From Runella slithyformis DSM 19594 (GTDB lineage: Bacteria; Bacteroidota; Bacteroidia; Cytophagales; Spirosomataceae), in assembly GCF_000218895.1 (NCBI RefSeq), contig NC_015703.1:5531001-5595000 (forward strand): a stretch of 64,000 nt of DNA, given 5' to 3'. Positions 24,770-35,014 of the stretch are shown here, piece after piece. The notes under the pieces were generated by a model, which saw only the letters and a list, made by a program, of their open reading frames with translations, did no database searches and had not been told where the DNA came from. Every line of letters starts with the position of its first letter. The stretch's first letter is position 1. Position numbers and translations under genes: made by a program.

Positions 24770-27040
24770 ATGCCTCCAAAAATTCGAAAAGAGGACGCAC
24801 TTTATTACCATTCCAAAGGTCGTCCCGGTAAGATTCAGGTAGTGCCAACCAAAGAAACCAACAATCAACTTGATCTGTCTCTGGCCTATTCGCCCGGTGT
24901 AGCCGAGCCGTGTATGGAAATTTACAGAAACGTTGAAGATGTGTATAAATACACCGCCAAAGGAAATCTGGTAGCCGTGATCAGCAACGGTACGGCCGTT
25001 TTGGGCCTTGGTAACATCGGCCCCGAAGCCGGCAAGCCTGTCATGGAAGGCAAAGGCCTTCTTTTTAAAATTTACGCTGACATCGACGTTTTTGACATCG
25101 AACTTAATACTGAAAATGTCGACGAATTTGTCAGAACAGTCAAAATCATGGAGCCGACCTTCGGCGGGGTTAATTTAGAAGACATCAAGGCCCCCGAATG
25201 TTTTGAGATCGAACGCCGACTGAAAGAAGAACTCAACATTCCCGTTATGCACGACGATCAACACGGAACTGCCATCATCAGCTCAGCGGCTTTGCTCAAC
25301 GGGCTGGAATTGGTCGGTAAAAAAATTGAAGACATTCGTGTAGTGGTTTCGGGCGCGGGTGCCTCTGCCAGTTCGTGTACTAAATTATACATTGCGTTGG
25401 GTGTTCGCCCCGAAAACGTAGATATGTTCGACAGCAAAGGCCACATCAATACGGCCAGGACTGATTTGGACGCGTTAAAACAGGAGTTTGCTTCTGAGCG
25501 CCGTTTTGCCTCGTTAGCCGAAGGTCTGGTAGGTGCCGACTTATTTTTGGGTCTTTCCAAGGCAAATGTTGTGTCACAGGACATGGTACGCTCTATGGCC
25601 AAAGACCCGATGGTTTTTGCCATGGCCAACCCCGACCCTGAAATCCCCTATCCTGATGCCGTTGCCGCTCGTGAAGACGTCATTATGGCCACCGGTCGCT
25701 CGGATTACCCCAACCAAGTGAACAATGTGCTCGGCTTCCCGTACATTTTCCGGGGTGCCTTAGACGTTCGAGCCCGCGAAATCAACGAAGCGATGAAATT
25801 GGCGGCGGTTCATGCCTTGGCCGAATTGACCAAAAAACCCGTTCCGGACATTGTCAATCTGGCTTATAACGCCGATAACATTACTTTTGGCCGCGAATAC
25901 ATCATCCCTAAACCCGTTGACCCTCGTTTGCTCACGACCATTGCTCCCGCCGTAGCCAAAGCAGCTATGGAAAGCGGTGTGGCGCAGTTTCCGATCACGG
26001 ATTGGGATGCCTATATTCACCAACTGGAAAAACGCCTTGGACAGGATAATCAAATATCGCGCGTGATCATCAGTAAAGCACGCAAAGCGCCCAAGCGAGT
26101 GGTATTTGCCGATGCTGAGAATGTGCAGGTACTGAAAGCCGCCCAACAGGTACGCGACGAAGGAATTGCCCATCCGATTTTGCTCGGTAAAGTAGATAAA
26201 ATCCGCTCTATCATAGAGCTAAATAAACTGGATTTGGCGGAGATACCCATTATTGACCCCTACAGTCCCGAACAGGCGGCCAACATTGACCGCTATGCCG
26301 ATGTTTATTTTAAAAAGCGTCAACGAAAAGGCGTCAACCTTCCCGAAGCACGAAAGATGATGTATTATCGGGGCTCCTTTGGAGCCATGATGGTGGAAAT
26401 GGGTGAAGCCGATGCGCTTATTTCAGGCTTAACGCGCAATTATCCCGATACGATCCGCCCTTCCCTGCAAATCATTGGAAAAGAAGCCGGAGTAAAAAAA
26501 GTGGCAGGGATGTACATCCTGTTAACGCGGCGCGGCCCCTTGTTTTTGGCCGATACTACCGTCAACTTCAACCCCTCGGTGGAGGATATTGTAGAAATTA
26601 CGGAACTGACCGCCCGCGCCGTAGAACGGTTCAACATCAAACCTCGCATTGCACTTCTCACTTACTCCAACTTTGGTAGTGCAAAAGGCGAAGATGCCGA
26701 AAAAATGAGTGTTGCAGCCGCCCTTTTACAGCAAAAGCACCCCGATATGGTGGTAGATGGTGAAATGCAGGCGCACTTACCGTTTGATCTGGAATTGCTT
26801 CGCACCAATCATCCGTTCAGCAAATTGGTGGAAGATGGTGCCAATACCCTGATTTTCCCGAACCTTTCGGCCAGCAACATTGCCTACAACTTACTTAAAG
26901 AAGTAGGGGAATACGAGGCGATCGGCCCAATTTTGCTCGGTATGGGTAAGCCCGTGTATGTATTACAATTGGGTAGCTCTGTCCGTGAGATCGTAAATAT
27001 GGTCGCCATTGCGGTGGTGGAAGCGCAGATGAAGGGGTAG
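24770..27040 (+). CDS. maeB: NADP-dependent malic enzyme with phosphotransacetylase-like domain
   Basis: 756 residues, the standard length of the large hybrid malic enzyme. Residues 1-420 are the malic enzyme: [12 protein letters not shown] contains the substrate-binding loop, MHDDQHGTA the metal-binding region and [12 protein letters not shown] the nucleotide-binding loop. Residues 430-756 are a phosphate acetyl/butaryltransferase-like domain that usually regulates the enzyme via acetyl-CoA. It decarboxylates malate to pyruvate and makes NADPH. Transcribed alone, convergent with ribF. Confidence 0.97.
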   Translation: MPPKIRKEDALYYHSKGRPGKIQVVPTKETNNQLDLSLAYSPGVAEPCMEIYRNVEDVYKYTAKGNLVAVISNGTAVLGLGNIGPEAGKPVMEGKGLLFKIYADIDVFDIELNTENVDEFVRTVKIMEPTFGGVNLEDIKAPECFEIERRLKEELNIPVMHDDQHGTAIISSAALLNGLELVGKKIEDIRVVVSGAGASASSCTKLYIALGVRPENVDMFDSKGHINTARTDLDALKQEFASERRFASLAEGLVGADLFLGLSKANVVSQDMVRSMAKDPMVFAMANPDPEIPYPDAVAAREDVIMATGRSDYPNQVNNVLGFPYIFRGALDVRAREINEAMKLAAVHALAELTKKPVPDIVNLAYNADNITFGREYIIPKPVDPRLLTTIAPAVAKAAMESGVAQFPITDWDAYIHQLEKRLGQDNQISRVIISKARKAPKRVVFADAENVQVLKAAQQVRDEGIAHPILLGKVDKIRSIIELNKLDLAEIPIIDPYSPEQAANIDRYADVYFKKRQRKGVNLPEARKMMYYRGSFGAMMVEMGEADALISGLTRNYPDTIRPSLQIIGKEAGVKKVAGMYILLTRRGPLFLADTTVNFNPSVEDIVEITELTARAVERFNIKPRIALLTYSNFGSAKGEDAEKMSVAAALLQQKHPDMVVDGEMQAHLPFDLELLRTNHPFSKLVEDGANTLIFPNLSASNIAYNLLKEVGEYEAIGPILLGMGKPVYVLQLGSSVREIVNMVAIAVVEAQMKG

Positions 27041-27046
27041 GTTTCC

Positions 27047-27096
27047 CGTAAGAAATGACAGGCCACTGACTCAAAAGTCGTTTGTCATTTCTTACG
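27047..27096. terminator. Bidirectional hairpin between maeB and ribF
   Basis: CGTAAGAAATGACA (27047-27060) pairs perfectly with TGTCATTTCTTACG (27083-27096) over a 22-base loop. It lies between two convergent genes and overlaps the ribF stop codon at 27092-27094, so it probably ends transcription from both sides. Confidence 0.65.
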
Positions 27097-28027
27097 AATG
27101 CTTTTCCAGCGCAGCCAGCGCAGCCACACAATCGGCATCAATGGCTTTGGTGAGAGCTTCCAAGCCATCGAATTTGAGTTCGGGACGAATGTATTCCACC
27201 AATTCGACGGTCATTTTTTCCCCATACACATCATCTTTGAAATCAAAAATGTATACTTCCTGTGTGCGGTTGGTACCGTTAACGGTTGGACGGAAACCGA
27301 TGCTCATCACCCCGCCTAACGTTTGGCCTCGCACCACTACGCGCACAGCGTAGATACCGTCAGAAGGAATCAGCTTGTAATTTTCCGTCACGTGTACGTT
27401 GGCCGTAGGGTACCCGATGGTCCGCCCCAGTTGCCGGCCTTTCACGACAATACCGGTGAAGGTGTAATTTCGCCCCAACAGTTCTGACGCAATACCGGTA
27501 TCGCCTTCCAGCAACGCCTGACGGATCTTGGTCGAGCTGACGGTGATATGCTCGATTTCCTGACGCGGGATCTCTTCAATGTCAAATCCGTAGCGCGGGG
27601 CGTGTTGTTGCAGGTACTCAAAACTCCCTTCACGGTTTCGTCCAAAATGGTGATCGTAGCCAATGACCAGCTTTTTGGTTCCAATCTTCGACACCAAAAT
27701 CTGCTGAATAAATTCCTCTGACGACAATTCGCTGAATTCCCTTGTAAAGGGAATCACCACCAAATGCCCGACGCCGTTTTGGCGTAGAAGGTCTATTTTT
27801 TCTTCTAAGGTAGAAAGCAGTTTGAGATGTTGGCTGTCTTTGGAAACCACCATGCGCGGATGCGGCCAAAAAGTCAGAACGACGGTTTCACCGCCAAAGT
27901 TTTGAGCCGTTTCAGTCAACCGAGCCAGTATCTTTTGGTGTCCCAAATGAACCCCGTCAAAGGTTCCGCTCGTCACTATGGCATTTTGAAGTGCTGCAAA
28001 ATCTGCTATATCGTAATAAACTTGCAT
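27092..28027 (-). CDS. ribF: Bifunctional riboflavin kinase/FAD synthetase
   Basis: 311 residues. The N-terminal FAD synthetase domain shows SGTFDGVHLGHQKIL (nucleotidyltransferase HxGH, about residues 20-35) and ISSTKIR-like VSSTKIRQALLEG. The C-terminal flavokinase domain has GRTIGYPTANV and MSIGFRPTVNG. It makes FMN from riboflavin and FAD from FMN. Follows truB by 31 bases on the minus strand, part of the ftsX-DUF3098-uppP-truB-ribF block conserved across Bacteroidota. Confidence 0.97.
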   Translation of the reverse strand: MQVYYDIADFAALQNAIVTSGTFDGVHLGHQKILARLTETAQNFGGETVVLTFWPHPRMVVSKDSQHLKLLSTLEEKIDLLRQNGVGHLVVIPFTREFSELSSEEFIQQILVSKIGTKKLVIGYDHHFGRNREGSFEYLQQHAPRYGFDIEEIPRQEIEHITVSSTKIRQALLEGDTGIASELLGRNYTFTGIVVKGRQLGRTIGYPTANVHVTENYKLIPSDGIYAVRVVVRGQTLGGVMSIGFRPTVNGTNRTQEVYIFDFKDDVYGEKMTVELVEYIRPELKFDGLEALTKAIDADCVAALAALEKHS

Positions 28028-28058
28028 TAGCCCCTATCCCCGGTGGGGAATTTCTATT

Positions 28059-28754
28059 TTAACTTAATCCTAATTCTTCCCGTTTTCTTTTTACGTACTC
28101 TTCTATTTCGTCCGCGTCTTTCAGCCAATAGGCCCCGATTCGGGTACGACAAAGCTCACTCATATAAGCCCCTGATTCAAGCAGCATTCCAAAATCACGG
28201 ACCAGACTGCGAATATAAGTCCCTTTTGAACAAACAACACGAAAACTTATTTCGGGAAAATGGACAGCATCAATCTCAAAGACCGGTACCGAAACCGAAC
28301 GGGGTTTGATCTCAACCGCCTCTCCCCGACGGGCCTTTTTGTAGAGCCGCTCCCCTCCCATTTTTACGGCCGAATAAATAGGCGGATACTGCGAAAGCTC
28401 GCCTGTCAGTTTTGCCACGGCAGCCTGCATCAATTCAGGCGTAATATGATCAATGGGGTATTCGCCGTCAAAGGGCGTTTCAAGGTCGATGGAAGGAGTG
28501 GTCTTGCCCAGCACCATTTTGCCGGTATATTCTTTTTCTGCCCCCTGATAGGTATCAATTTCCTTGGTTTTCTTACCTGTACACAAAATCAGCAAGCCCG
28601 TCGCCAAAGGGTCGAGGGTTCCGGCATGACCGATTTTTTTAAAACGACAGGCTTTTTTAATTTTATTGACGGCATCAAAAGATGTCCAGGTAAGGGGCTT
28701 ATTAAGCAAGATCACTTCTCCCTCATCAGGAGAAGTTGCAGAGTCATCTATCAT
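28059..28754 (-). CDS. truB: tRNA pseudouridine(55) synthase
   Basis: 231 residues. It isomerises U55 in the T-loop of tRNA. The catalytic Asp lies in GHAGTLDPLATGLL (about residue 47), NKPLTWTSFDAVNKIKK is the N-terminal family signature, and SVVCSKGTYIRSL the substrate-binding strand. It starts 10 bases after the uppP stop and is transcribed with it. Confidence 0.97.
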   Translation of the reverse strand: MIDDSATSPDEGEVILLNKPLTWTSFDAVNKIKKACRFKKIGHAGTLDPLATGLLILCTGKKTKEIDTYQGAEKEYTGKMVLGKTTPSIDLETPFDGEYPIDHITPELMQAAVAKLTGELSQYPPIYSAVKMGGERLYKKARRGEAVEIKPRSVSVPVFEIDAVHFPEISFRVVCSKGTYIRSLVRDFGMLLESGAYMSELCRTRIGAYWLKDADEIEEYVKRKREELGLS

Positions 28755-28764
28755 ACAGGATTCA

Positions 28765-29559
28765 TCAAACGATTTCCAATTTGTACCCTGCCAGCATCAA
28801 TGTCAAAATAGCTCCGCCGACAATAATGCGATACCAACCAAACAGACGAAAACCATATTTTGCCAGAAAATCAATAAAGAACTTGATCGCTAACATGGCT
28901 ACAATGAAAGCAACCACATTGCCCACGGCAAGCAGTTTGATCTGCTCGTCGGTCAGGACAAAACCCTCTTTGTAAAAATCATAGGCCTTTTTTGCCGTAG
29001 CGGCAAACATGGTCGGAACCGCCAGAAAGAACGAAAACTCAGCGGCGGCCTTTCGGGAAAGGCGCTGCGACATCCCACCTACAATGGTTGCTCCCGAGCG
29101 CGACACACCCGGGATCATGGCGATACACTGAAAAAAACCGATTTTAAAGGCGGTCAGGTAATCAACTTCGTCGGAACTTTCAATATAGGTTTTAGTGAAC
29201 CACTTATCCACAAACAACAGAATGATTCCGCCCACCAGCAACGAAATGGCTACACCCAGCGGACTTTCGAGCAATGCATCTATGGCATCGCTGAACAAAA
29301 TGCCGAAAACGGCACTGGGAATAAACGCAACGACGAGTTTAAAGTAAAAATCCAGCGAACGAAAGAAGCGTTTAAAATAGAGAACAACGACCGAAAGGAT
29401 AGCGCCTAATTGGATAGCAACGGTAAAGAATTTAACAAAAGGATCAGAAGCGATTCCCATAAAGGAAGAAGCCAAAATCATGTGACCCGTGGAGGATATA
29501 GGCAGATATTCCGTAATACCTTCGATTACGGCAAGAATAAGGGCTTGAAAAAAATCCAT
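28765..29559 (-). CDS. uppP: Undecaprenyl-diphosphatase
   Basis: 264 residues, a polytopic membrane protein of the BacA/UppP family with seven to eight hydrophobic segments. [17 protein letters not shown] near the N-terminus and [13 protein letters not shown] in the middle are the two active-site motifs. It dephosphorylates undecaprenyl diphosphate to recycle the lipid carrier for peptidoglycan and other wall polymers. Lies between the DUF3098 gene and truB. Confidence 0.97.
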   Translation of the reverse strand: MDFFQALILAVIEGITEYLPISSTGHMILASSFMGIASDPFVKFFTVAIQLGAILSVVVLYFKRFFRSLDFYFKLVVAFIPSAVFGILFSDAIDALLESPLGVAISLLVGGIILLFVDKWFTKTYIESSDEVDYLTAFKIGFFQCIAMIPGVSRSGATIVGGMSQRLSRKAAAEFSFFLAVPTMFAATAKKAYDFYKEGFVLTDEQIKLLAVGNVVAFIVAMLAIKFFIDFLAKYGFRLFGWYRIIVGGAILTLMLAGYKLEIV

Positions 29560-29622
29560 CTTTTAAAAATAAGAAGTGTAAGGCAAGGTATGGGCTTATG
29601 CCTCACCCCTAACATTGTTAAA

Positions 29623-29835
29623 CTATTTGTTGTCAACAGGGCGGCGCAGAATGGCAAAAAACTCAAGGACAAACCCCGACATAACCACCAGCGGTCCAAC
29701 GGTTAACCCCAACACACCAAAGCCAAATTCGGCCGAATCCATACTCATAATGACAAACCCACCCAAAATCAGCACAATACCGATGATCATAAAGGTGTAG
29801 TTACTTTTACCAAAGGCAAATCCGTTCTTTTTCAT
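29623..29835 (-). CDS. DUF3098 small membrane protein
   Basis: 70 residues, with two transmembrane helices (about residues 13-32 and 40-60) and a short charged N-terminus. FGKSNYTFMIIGIVLILGG matches DUF3098. It is found almost always between ftsX and uppP in Bacteroidota, as here, so a link to wall synthesis or division is inferred, but nothing is known of its function. Confidence 0.9.
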   Translation of the reverse strand: MKKNGFAFGKSNYTFMIIGIVLILGGFVIMSMDSAEFGFGVLGLTVGPLVVMSGFVLEFFAILRRPVDNK

Positions 29836-29876
29836 TTGAAAACTTTTTAGAATATATATACAAGAGAATGGGTTGA

Positions 29877-30758
29877 TTAATAGAGATCATCCAAGGTCAT
29901 TCGTAAGTACCTCGCCAATGCCTGAAATGTACTTAAAATCCCAATCAATGCGCCCAGAATAATGACTCCTATGAGCAGAATACCCAGCTTTTGATATTCC
30001 TGCAAAATAAGTAATCCTTCAATTTGACGTAGCGCAATTTGCTGAAGCCCTACAATAAGCGCTGCCGCAATGAAACCGCTGATCAGCCCCTGAACGGCCC
30101 CGTTTTTAAGAAAAGGCATTTGGATAAAGTTGTCGGTCGCTCCCACCAACTGCATACTACGGATCAAAAACCGCTGAGAATACAATGCCAATCGAATGGT
30201 ATTGTTCATTAATAATACAATGATAATGAGCATAATAACCGCAAAGGTGGCCAAAATGATGTATATCTTCGTCAGGTTTTTATTGATCTGATCAGCCAGA
30301 TTTTCCTGATATACCACTTCAAAAATGCCCTCTATTTTTTCCAGTTCGGTTTTGATCAGTTTAAGTTTTGTATCTTCAAAATAATCTTCCATTAGCCGAA
30401 CCCGATAACTATCGTGCAGAGGATTTTCGCCAAGGAAGGCACTGAAATCTTCTTTGGTATCCGCAATGAATTCCCGGGCAGCTTCGTCCTTGGAGTAAAA
30501 AATAACTGAGGGTTTTCCTTCTGTATTCAGTACAAATGGCTTTGCAATGATTTTTTTCTGAATATCCGCTACCTGAGCCGAATCCAGCCCTTTGTCCAGC
30601 ATCACACGGACTTCAATATTTTGCTTAATGATCGAGATCAATTTTTTAGACTGCATGACCAACAACCCACAAAACCCGATCAAAAACAGGGCCGCTGTTA
30701 GACTGACAATGATCATGGCGTTGGGATAACTACCTACTTTTTTCTTCTTCAAAGGCAT
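29877..30758 (-). CDS. ftsX: Cell-division permease FtsX
   Basis: 293 residues. A short cytoplasmic N-terminus rich in Lys precedes helix 1 (about residues 15-37), a periplasmic loop of about 130 residues, then three more helices ending TLDDLY. This is the FtsX topology. FtsX pairs with the ATPase FtsE and controls peptidoglycan hydrolases at the septum; ftsE is not in this window. The DUF3098 gene follows by 41 bases, which in the family is an operon. Confidence 0.93.
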   Translation of the reverse strand: MPLKKKKVGSYPNAMIIVSLTAALFLIGFCGLLVMQSKKLISIIKQNIEVRVMLDKGLDSAQVADIQKKIIAKPFVLNTEGKPSVIFYSKDEAAREFIADTKEDFSAFLGENPLHDSYRVRLMEDYFEDTKLKLIKTELEKIEGIFEVVYQENLADQINKNLTKIYIILATFAVIMLIIIVLLMNNTIRLALYSQRFLIRSMQLVGATDNFIQMPFLKNGAVQGLISGFIAAALIVGLQQIALRQIEGLLILQEYQKLGILLIGVIILGALIGILSTFQALARYLRMTLDDLY

Positions 30759-30922
30759 ATATCAGTTATAATAATGTAGCGTTTAAGTCCTAAAGCCCGG
30801 TAAATCAGTTTACTGAATTCTCCATAAATGATTGCAAAAATAGGTAATTATTTCAATTAACGAGTGTGGTCAGGTGAGGTTAAGAGGTTTTTAAGGTTTT
30901 TTAACGGGCAAATTAAAAAACG

Positions 30923-30977
30923 AAACGGAGGCACAAAAGAGCGAATAAACCTTCTTTGCTCCTTGGTGCCTCCGTTT
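30923..30977 (-). terminator. Hairpin terminator after the GMC oxidoreductase
   Basis: AAACGGAGGCAC (30923-30934) pairs with GTGCCTCCGTTT (30966-30977). On the minus strand the stem is followed by CGTTTTTTAATTT, a T tract. It lies 15 bases after the GMC gene stop (30992). Confidence 0.7.
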
Positions 30978-30991
30978 AACAGAATTCTTAT

Positions 30992-32704
30992 TTAAATATT
31001 GCCTTTCTTCTTTTCTTTCACGGCAAAGTCTGCAGCCCGTGCCGTCATCGCCATGTACGTCAGCGATGGGTTAACGCAAGAGGCAGAAACCATGAATGCT
31101 CCGTCGGTGACAAATACATTTTTACACGCATGAACTTGGTTGTTACCGTTCAACACCGACGTTTTGGGGTCACGCCCCATCCGGGCAGTTCCCATTTCGT
31201 GAATGGCCATCCCTAACCAAGAACCCCGATCATTGGCTTTCACGTTTTTCACACCCGCTTTTTCGAGCATTTCAACCGCATCATTGGCCATATCAATACG
31301 CATTTTCTTCTCATTTTCCTTCAACTCCGCATCAAATACGACCAATGGCATCCCCCATTTATCTTTTTCTTTGGGGTCTAAATACATTTTATTCTCGTGG
31401 TAAGGCAAGGTTTCACCAAAACCGCCCAAGCCCATTGACCACGGTCCGGGTTTAGTGAGTTCATCCTTAAAGTCAGCCCCAAAGCTCAACTCGGCTACAT
31501 TGCGCTGCCAACTGGCACGACTGCCGCCGCCTTGGTAGCCAAAGCCACGCAGGTAATCGCGTTTATCGCTGCCGATGTTACGGTAACGAGGCACGTAGAT
31601 ACCATTGGCACGACGACCGAAATAGTATTTATCATCGTCCCCTTCCCATGTACCGCTCGCTCCAACCCGGAAGTGGTGGTCCATCAGGTTATGCCCCAAC
31701 TCACCGCTGTCATTTCCAAATCCGTTAGGGAAACGATTGGAAGTAGAGTTTAGCAATACGGCCGTAGAACCCAATGCCGAGCCGCACACAAAGATCAATC
31801 CGGCGTGAAAAATTCGTTCTTCCATCGTCACGGCATCAATGATGCGTACGCCTGTGGCTTTCTTTTTGTTTTCGTCGTAGATCAAATTGGTCACCACCGA
31901 TTCCGGACGGAGTGTCAACAAGCCTGTTTTTACTGCCGGCGGTAATGTACACGACTGCGTACTGAAATACGCGCCAAACGGACAACCCAAGGCGCATTTA
32001 TTACGGTATTGACAAGCCGCACGACCGTTATTGATTTGGACCTGCGTAGGTTTTGATAAATTGGCTACCCGCCCGATCGTCATCGTACGACCCGGAAATT
32101 CTTTTTCAATCCGTTTACGAACTTCTTTTTCCACGCAATACATGTCCATCGGCGGCAAAAACTCACTGTCCGGCAATTGAGGCAAGCCCAGTTTTTCCCC
32201 CGAAATTCCTGCGATTTTCTCCACGTAGCTATACCAAGGTGCAATGTCTTTGTATCGAATCGGCCAGTCAACGGCAATCCCGTCTTTAAGGTTCGCTTCA
32301 AAATCCAAATCACTCAATCGATACGACTGACGCCCCCACATGATGGATTTCCCTCCCACGATATTGGGGCGAAACCAGTCAAATCGTTTTACTTCTTTGT
32401 ACATTGAATCAGAATCGTTCATCCAGTATTTTTCCGACATTTCATTGTACGGATAGTCACGACTCAATTTTGGATGTGATTCTTTCTGATCCATGGTCAA
32501 GCGACCGTTGTAATTCGACTGCCAGGGATCTTTCATGGCATTTTCATAGCCCGTTACGTGCTCCAGCTTATGCCCTTTTTCGAGCATCAACACACGCAAT
32601 CCCTTTTCGGTCAACTCCTTTGCTGCCCAGCCACCGCTTACCCCCGAGCCAATGACGATGGCATCGTAGGTCATTTCTTTTTGTGCATCTATATTAAGGT
32701 ACAT
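30992..32704 (-). CDS. GMC-family FAD oxidoreductase (catalytic subunit)
   Basis: 570 residues. The FAD-binding GSGVSGGWAAKEL lies near residue 18 and the C-terminal GMC region carries HEMGTARMG and CVNPSLTYMAMTARAA. A mid-protein Cys cluster (NKCALGCPFGA) is typical of membrane-linked glucose/glucoside dehydrogenases. No signal peptide is seen; the partner encoded 31 bases upstream has a Tat signal, so the two are likely exported together. Substrate is probably a sugar or polyol, possibly oxidised at C3, but this cannot be read directly. Confidence 0.92.
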   Translation of the reverse strand: MYLNIDAQKEMTYDAIVIGSGVSGGWAAKELTEKGLRVLMLEKGHKLEHVTGYENAMKDPWQSNYNGRLTMDQKESHPKLSRDYPYNEMSEKYWMNDSDSMYKEVKRFDWFRPNIVGGKSIMWGRQSYRLSDLDFEANLKDGIAVDWPIRYKDIAPWYSYVEKIAGISGEKLGLPQLPDSEFLPPMDMYCVEKEVRKRIEKEFPGRTMTIGRVANLSKPTQVQINNGRAACQYRNKCALGCPFGAYFSTQSCTLPPAVKTGLLTLRPESVVTNLIYDENKKKATGVRIIDAVTMEERIFHAGLIFVCGSALGSTAVLLNSTSNRFPNGFGNDSGELGHNLMDHHFRVGASGTWEGDDDKYYFGRRANGIYVPRYRNIGSDKRDYLRGFGYQGGGSRASWQRNVAELSFGADFKDELTKPGPWSMGLGGFGETLPYHENKMYLDPKEKDKWGMPLVVFDAELKENEKKMRIDMANDAVEMLEKAGVKNVKANDRGSWLGMAIHEMGTARMGRDPKTSVLNGNNQVHACKNVFVTDGAFMVSASCVNPSLTYMAMTARAADFAVKEKKKGNI

Positions 32705-32735
32705 TTCTTTAAATCAAAGTTTAAAAGTGAATTGA

Positions 32736-33266
32736 TTACAATGCCCATGCTTTTTGGCCGGGTTTTAATGGAACGCAGCCTTCAAAACGGCCCGGAATAG
32801 GCAAATATTCCAACGCTTTGGTGGCTCCGATTTCAGAAGTAAAATAGCCGGTCACCGTCAATTCCTTCACGCGAAGAAAGAACGGCTTATTGCTTGCTGT
32901 CAATGCCTTAACAGCATCTGTTTTTTGCCGGGCATCCAATTCAACAAAACTTTTCCCGAAAGCGGTACGACTGTCGGTGTTGAGTTGGGTAAGACCTGAA
33001 TAGAATTTTTCCTGATCTTCTTTGGGATAACAATCGCGCATCACGCGCACAATAAACTTCTCAACCCCTGCGGCTTTTGCCCCGGGAGTAGTAGTAGTGG
33101 GAATGATAACATCGGCTAATTCGGCCAAAAATGCCTCCTGCTCGGCGGTAACGGGAACACTTTCCCCTATATTCAATTTTTGGCCCAATACTCCCGCCAT
33201 TGTCGGAGCGGAGATTACGCTTCCCAGAAGGATAGCAACGTGCTGAATAGCATCTCTACGGTTCAT
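32736..33266 (-). CDS. Gluconate 2-dehydrogenase subunit 3-type small subunit, Tat-exported
   Basis: 176 residues. A Tat-like signal (MNRRDAIQHVAILLG) is followed by the subunit-3 domain, recognisable by LADVIIPTTTTPGAKAAGV and by YCYP-like DCYPKEDQE. In this family the subunit acts as an escort that carries the cofactor-loaded GMC subunit through the Tat pathway. Upstream of and on the same strand as the GMC gene. Divergent from the PQQ-type dehydrogenase at 33470. Confidence 0.92.
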   Translation of the reverse strand: MNRRDAIQHVAILLGSVISAPTMAGVLGQKLNIGESVPVTAEQEAFLAELADVIIPTTTTPGAKAAGVEKFIVRVMRDCYPKEDQEKFYSGLTQLNTDSRTAFGKSFVELDARQKTDAVKALTASNKPFFLRVKELTVTGYFTSEIGATKALEYLPIPGRFEGCVPLKPGQKAWAL

Positions 33267-33413
33267 TTTTTCGGGTGGTTTAGTATAAGTAAAGTTCTTC
33301 CGCTTACATTTTTACTAATGCGAAAAGGTAAAAATTTGATATCCCCTAAAGGCTCACCCGGAGAAAGGCCAAAATTATCATATGTTCTCAGGAAGTAACA
33401 AATTACCTTTCTT

Positions 33414-33421
33414 TAGCTTTG
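33414..33421 (+). promoter_or_regulatory. Candidate -7 box upstream of the PQQ-type dehydrogenase
   Basis: TAGCTTTG matches TAnnTTTG and lies about 48 bases before the start codon at 33470. No clear -33 element could be assigned, so this is tentative. Confidence 0.35.
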
Positions 33422-33469
33422 TAGCTAAAACGATTAAATCACGACTTTGTTATTCTTTCACTGATCCCC

Positions 33470-34690
33470 ATGACCATGACTCCGCTCAAGCAAAAAACAG
33501 CCACGTTTCTATTATTATTGTCTGCTGTCGGAATTTCGTTCCTGATATTAATGATGTATCAGTATCACGAAAAAAATCATGTTCAAAAATCAATAGCGGG
33601 CTTAAGGTCGGAGCCTCAACTTGAAAATGCGTTTCCGAATCTCTCGTTCAATGAACCCGTAGAGCTTACCCATGCAGGCGACAGTACGAATCGTATCTTT
33701 GTAGTAGAACAGGGCGGCAGGATCAAAGTATTTGACAACAATCCTGCGGTCAAATCAGCAGAGGTGTACCTTGATATTCGCGACCGGGTAAGCGACGGCG
33801 GCGAAATGGGGTTGTTAGGTCTTGCGTTCGACCCCAACTTTACTCAAAACGGTTATTTTTATGTAAATTACACCCAACGCAAACCTATGCAGACGGTTAT
33901 TGCCCGTTATAAAGTTTCTTCTTTCAAAGACCCCAAAGCCAATGCTTCTTCAGAAGTGATTCTGTTTACCATTTCGCAACCTTACGACAATCATAACGGC
34001 GGAAAACTGGCTTTTGGCCCCGACAGGTTTCTTTATATTTCCACGGGCGACGGCGGGGCCTGGGGTGACCGGCACAATTACGCCCAAAATCGAAAATCAC
34101 TGCTCGGAAAAATCCTCCGAATCGATGTTACCAAAACAGACAAAGGAAATTACGGAATTCCTGCTGACAATCCCTATGCCGGAAGTCAGGAAGGATACCG
34201 AGAAGAAATTTATGCTTACGGCCTGCGCAACCCCTGGCGCTTTAGTTTTGACGCCCAAACCGGCCAATTATGGGCAGGAGATGTGGGGCAAAATGAATTT
34301 GAAGAAATTGATATTATTACCAAGGGTGGAAATTACGGCTGGCGTCTGAAAGAAGCCGGCCGTTGCTATAACCCCGGAAAAGACTGCAACCAAGGCGACA
34401 GCCTTATTGAGCCGATCCATCAATATCCACGCAGCGACGGAAGTTCGGTTACAGGAGGCTTGGTATACCGAGGTTCACGTATGCCTGCACTAAAGGGAAA
34501 ATACCTGTTTGCCGATTATAGCAACGGTAACATTTGGGCCCTAACGCTTGCCAACACTACTAAGACCGGCCTTGTGTTACTGACAAAAGGAGGAGGCTCC
34601 GTTTCTGCCTTTGGAGAAGATGCCGACCGTGAACTGTATATACTTGATCATTATAAAGGACAAATCAAAAAGCTTGTCCTGTCAATATAA
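33470..34690 (+). CDS. PQQ-dependent sugar dehydrogenase (soluble GDH-like)
   Basis: 406 residues. An N-terminal hydrophobic stretch (about residues 12-27) acts as signal or anchor. The six-bladed propeller of the GSDH family is indicated by GLLGLAFDPNF, NHNGGKLAFGPDR, ISTGDGGAWGD and AYGLRNPWRFSF. Related enzymes oxidise aldose sugars with PQQ and Ca. Divergent from the GMC pair, suggesting shared involvement in periplasmic sugar oxidation. PQQ synthesis genes are not present in this window. Confidence 0.92.
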   Translation: MTMTPLKQKTATFLLLLSAVGISFLILMMYQYHEKNHVQKSIAGLRSEPQLENAFPNLSFNEPVELTHAGDSTNRIFVVEQGGRIKVFDNNPAVKSAEVYLDIRDRVSDGGEMGLLGLAFDPNFTQNGYFYVNYTQRKPMQTVIARYKVSSFKDPKANASSEVILFTISQPYDNHNGGKLAFGPDRFLYISTGDGGAWGDRHNYAQNRKSLLGKILRIDVTKTDKGNYGIPADNPYAGSQEGYREEIYAYGLRNPWRFSFDAQTGQLWAGDVGQNEFEEIDIITKGGNYGWRLKEAGRCYNPGKDCNQGDSLIEPIHQYPRSDGSSVTGGLVYRGSRMPALKGKYLFADYSNGNIWALTLANTTKTGLVLLTKGGGSVSAFGEDADRELYILDHYKGQIKKLVLSI

Positions 34691-35014
34691 AGTCATTCTT
34701 CCGGCATCATTCAGACCGAAAAGCAGTCGTTTTCATGCTAAGGAAACCCGTATTTCAGCTTTTTTCAGAATAAAATATATAATTAATTTGATGGGAAATT
34801 AATAAGCCCTTATTTGCGTTCTTTAATTACAGAATACCAATGATTTCCGATTTTGCGTCAGACGTATGCATTCGCAAACAAGTGTGCGGGCATTTCCAAG
34901 TATAGTGTAAGCTTTCGATCAGATTGGTATTCTGCTCAATAAAACCTCAAAACCATCTGTTTTTTTACTCTCAAATACTGTAAAAACAGATATAACGCAC
35001 AAGAACAATAATAT
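34691..35014 (+). promoter_or_regulatory. Structured 5' leader region of the cold-shock-domain gene
   Basis: No ORF is convincing here. A 12-base inverted repeat (CAGAATACCAAT at 34830-34841, ATTGGTATTCTG at 34923-34934) could close an 81-base domain. A second hairpin lies directly upstream of the start: ATCTGTTTTTTTAC (34955-34968) with GTAAAAACAGAT (34980-34991), two T residues bulged. Long structured leaders are known for cold-shock mRNAs, so thermal or RNA-chaperone autoregulation is plausible. Confidence 0.5.
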
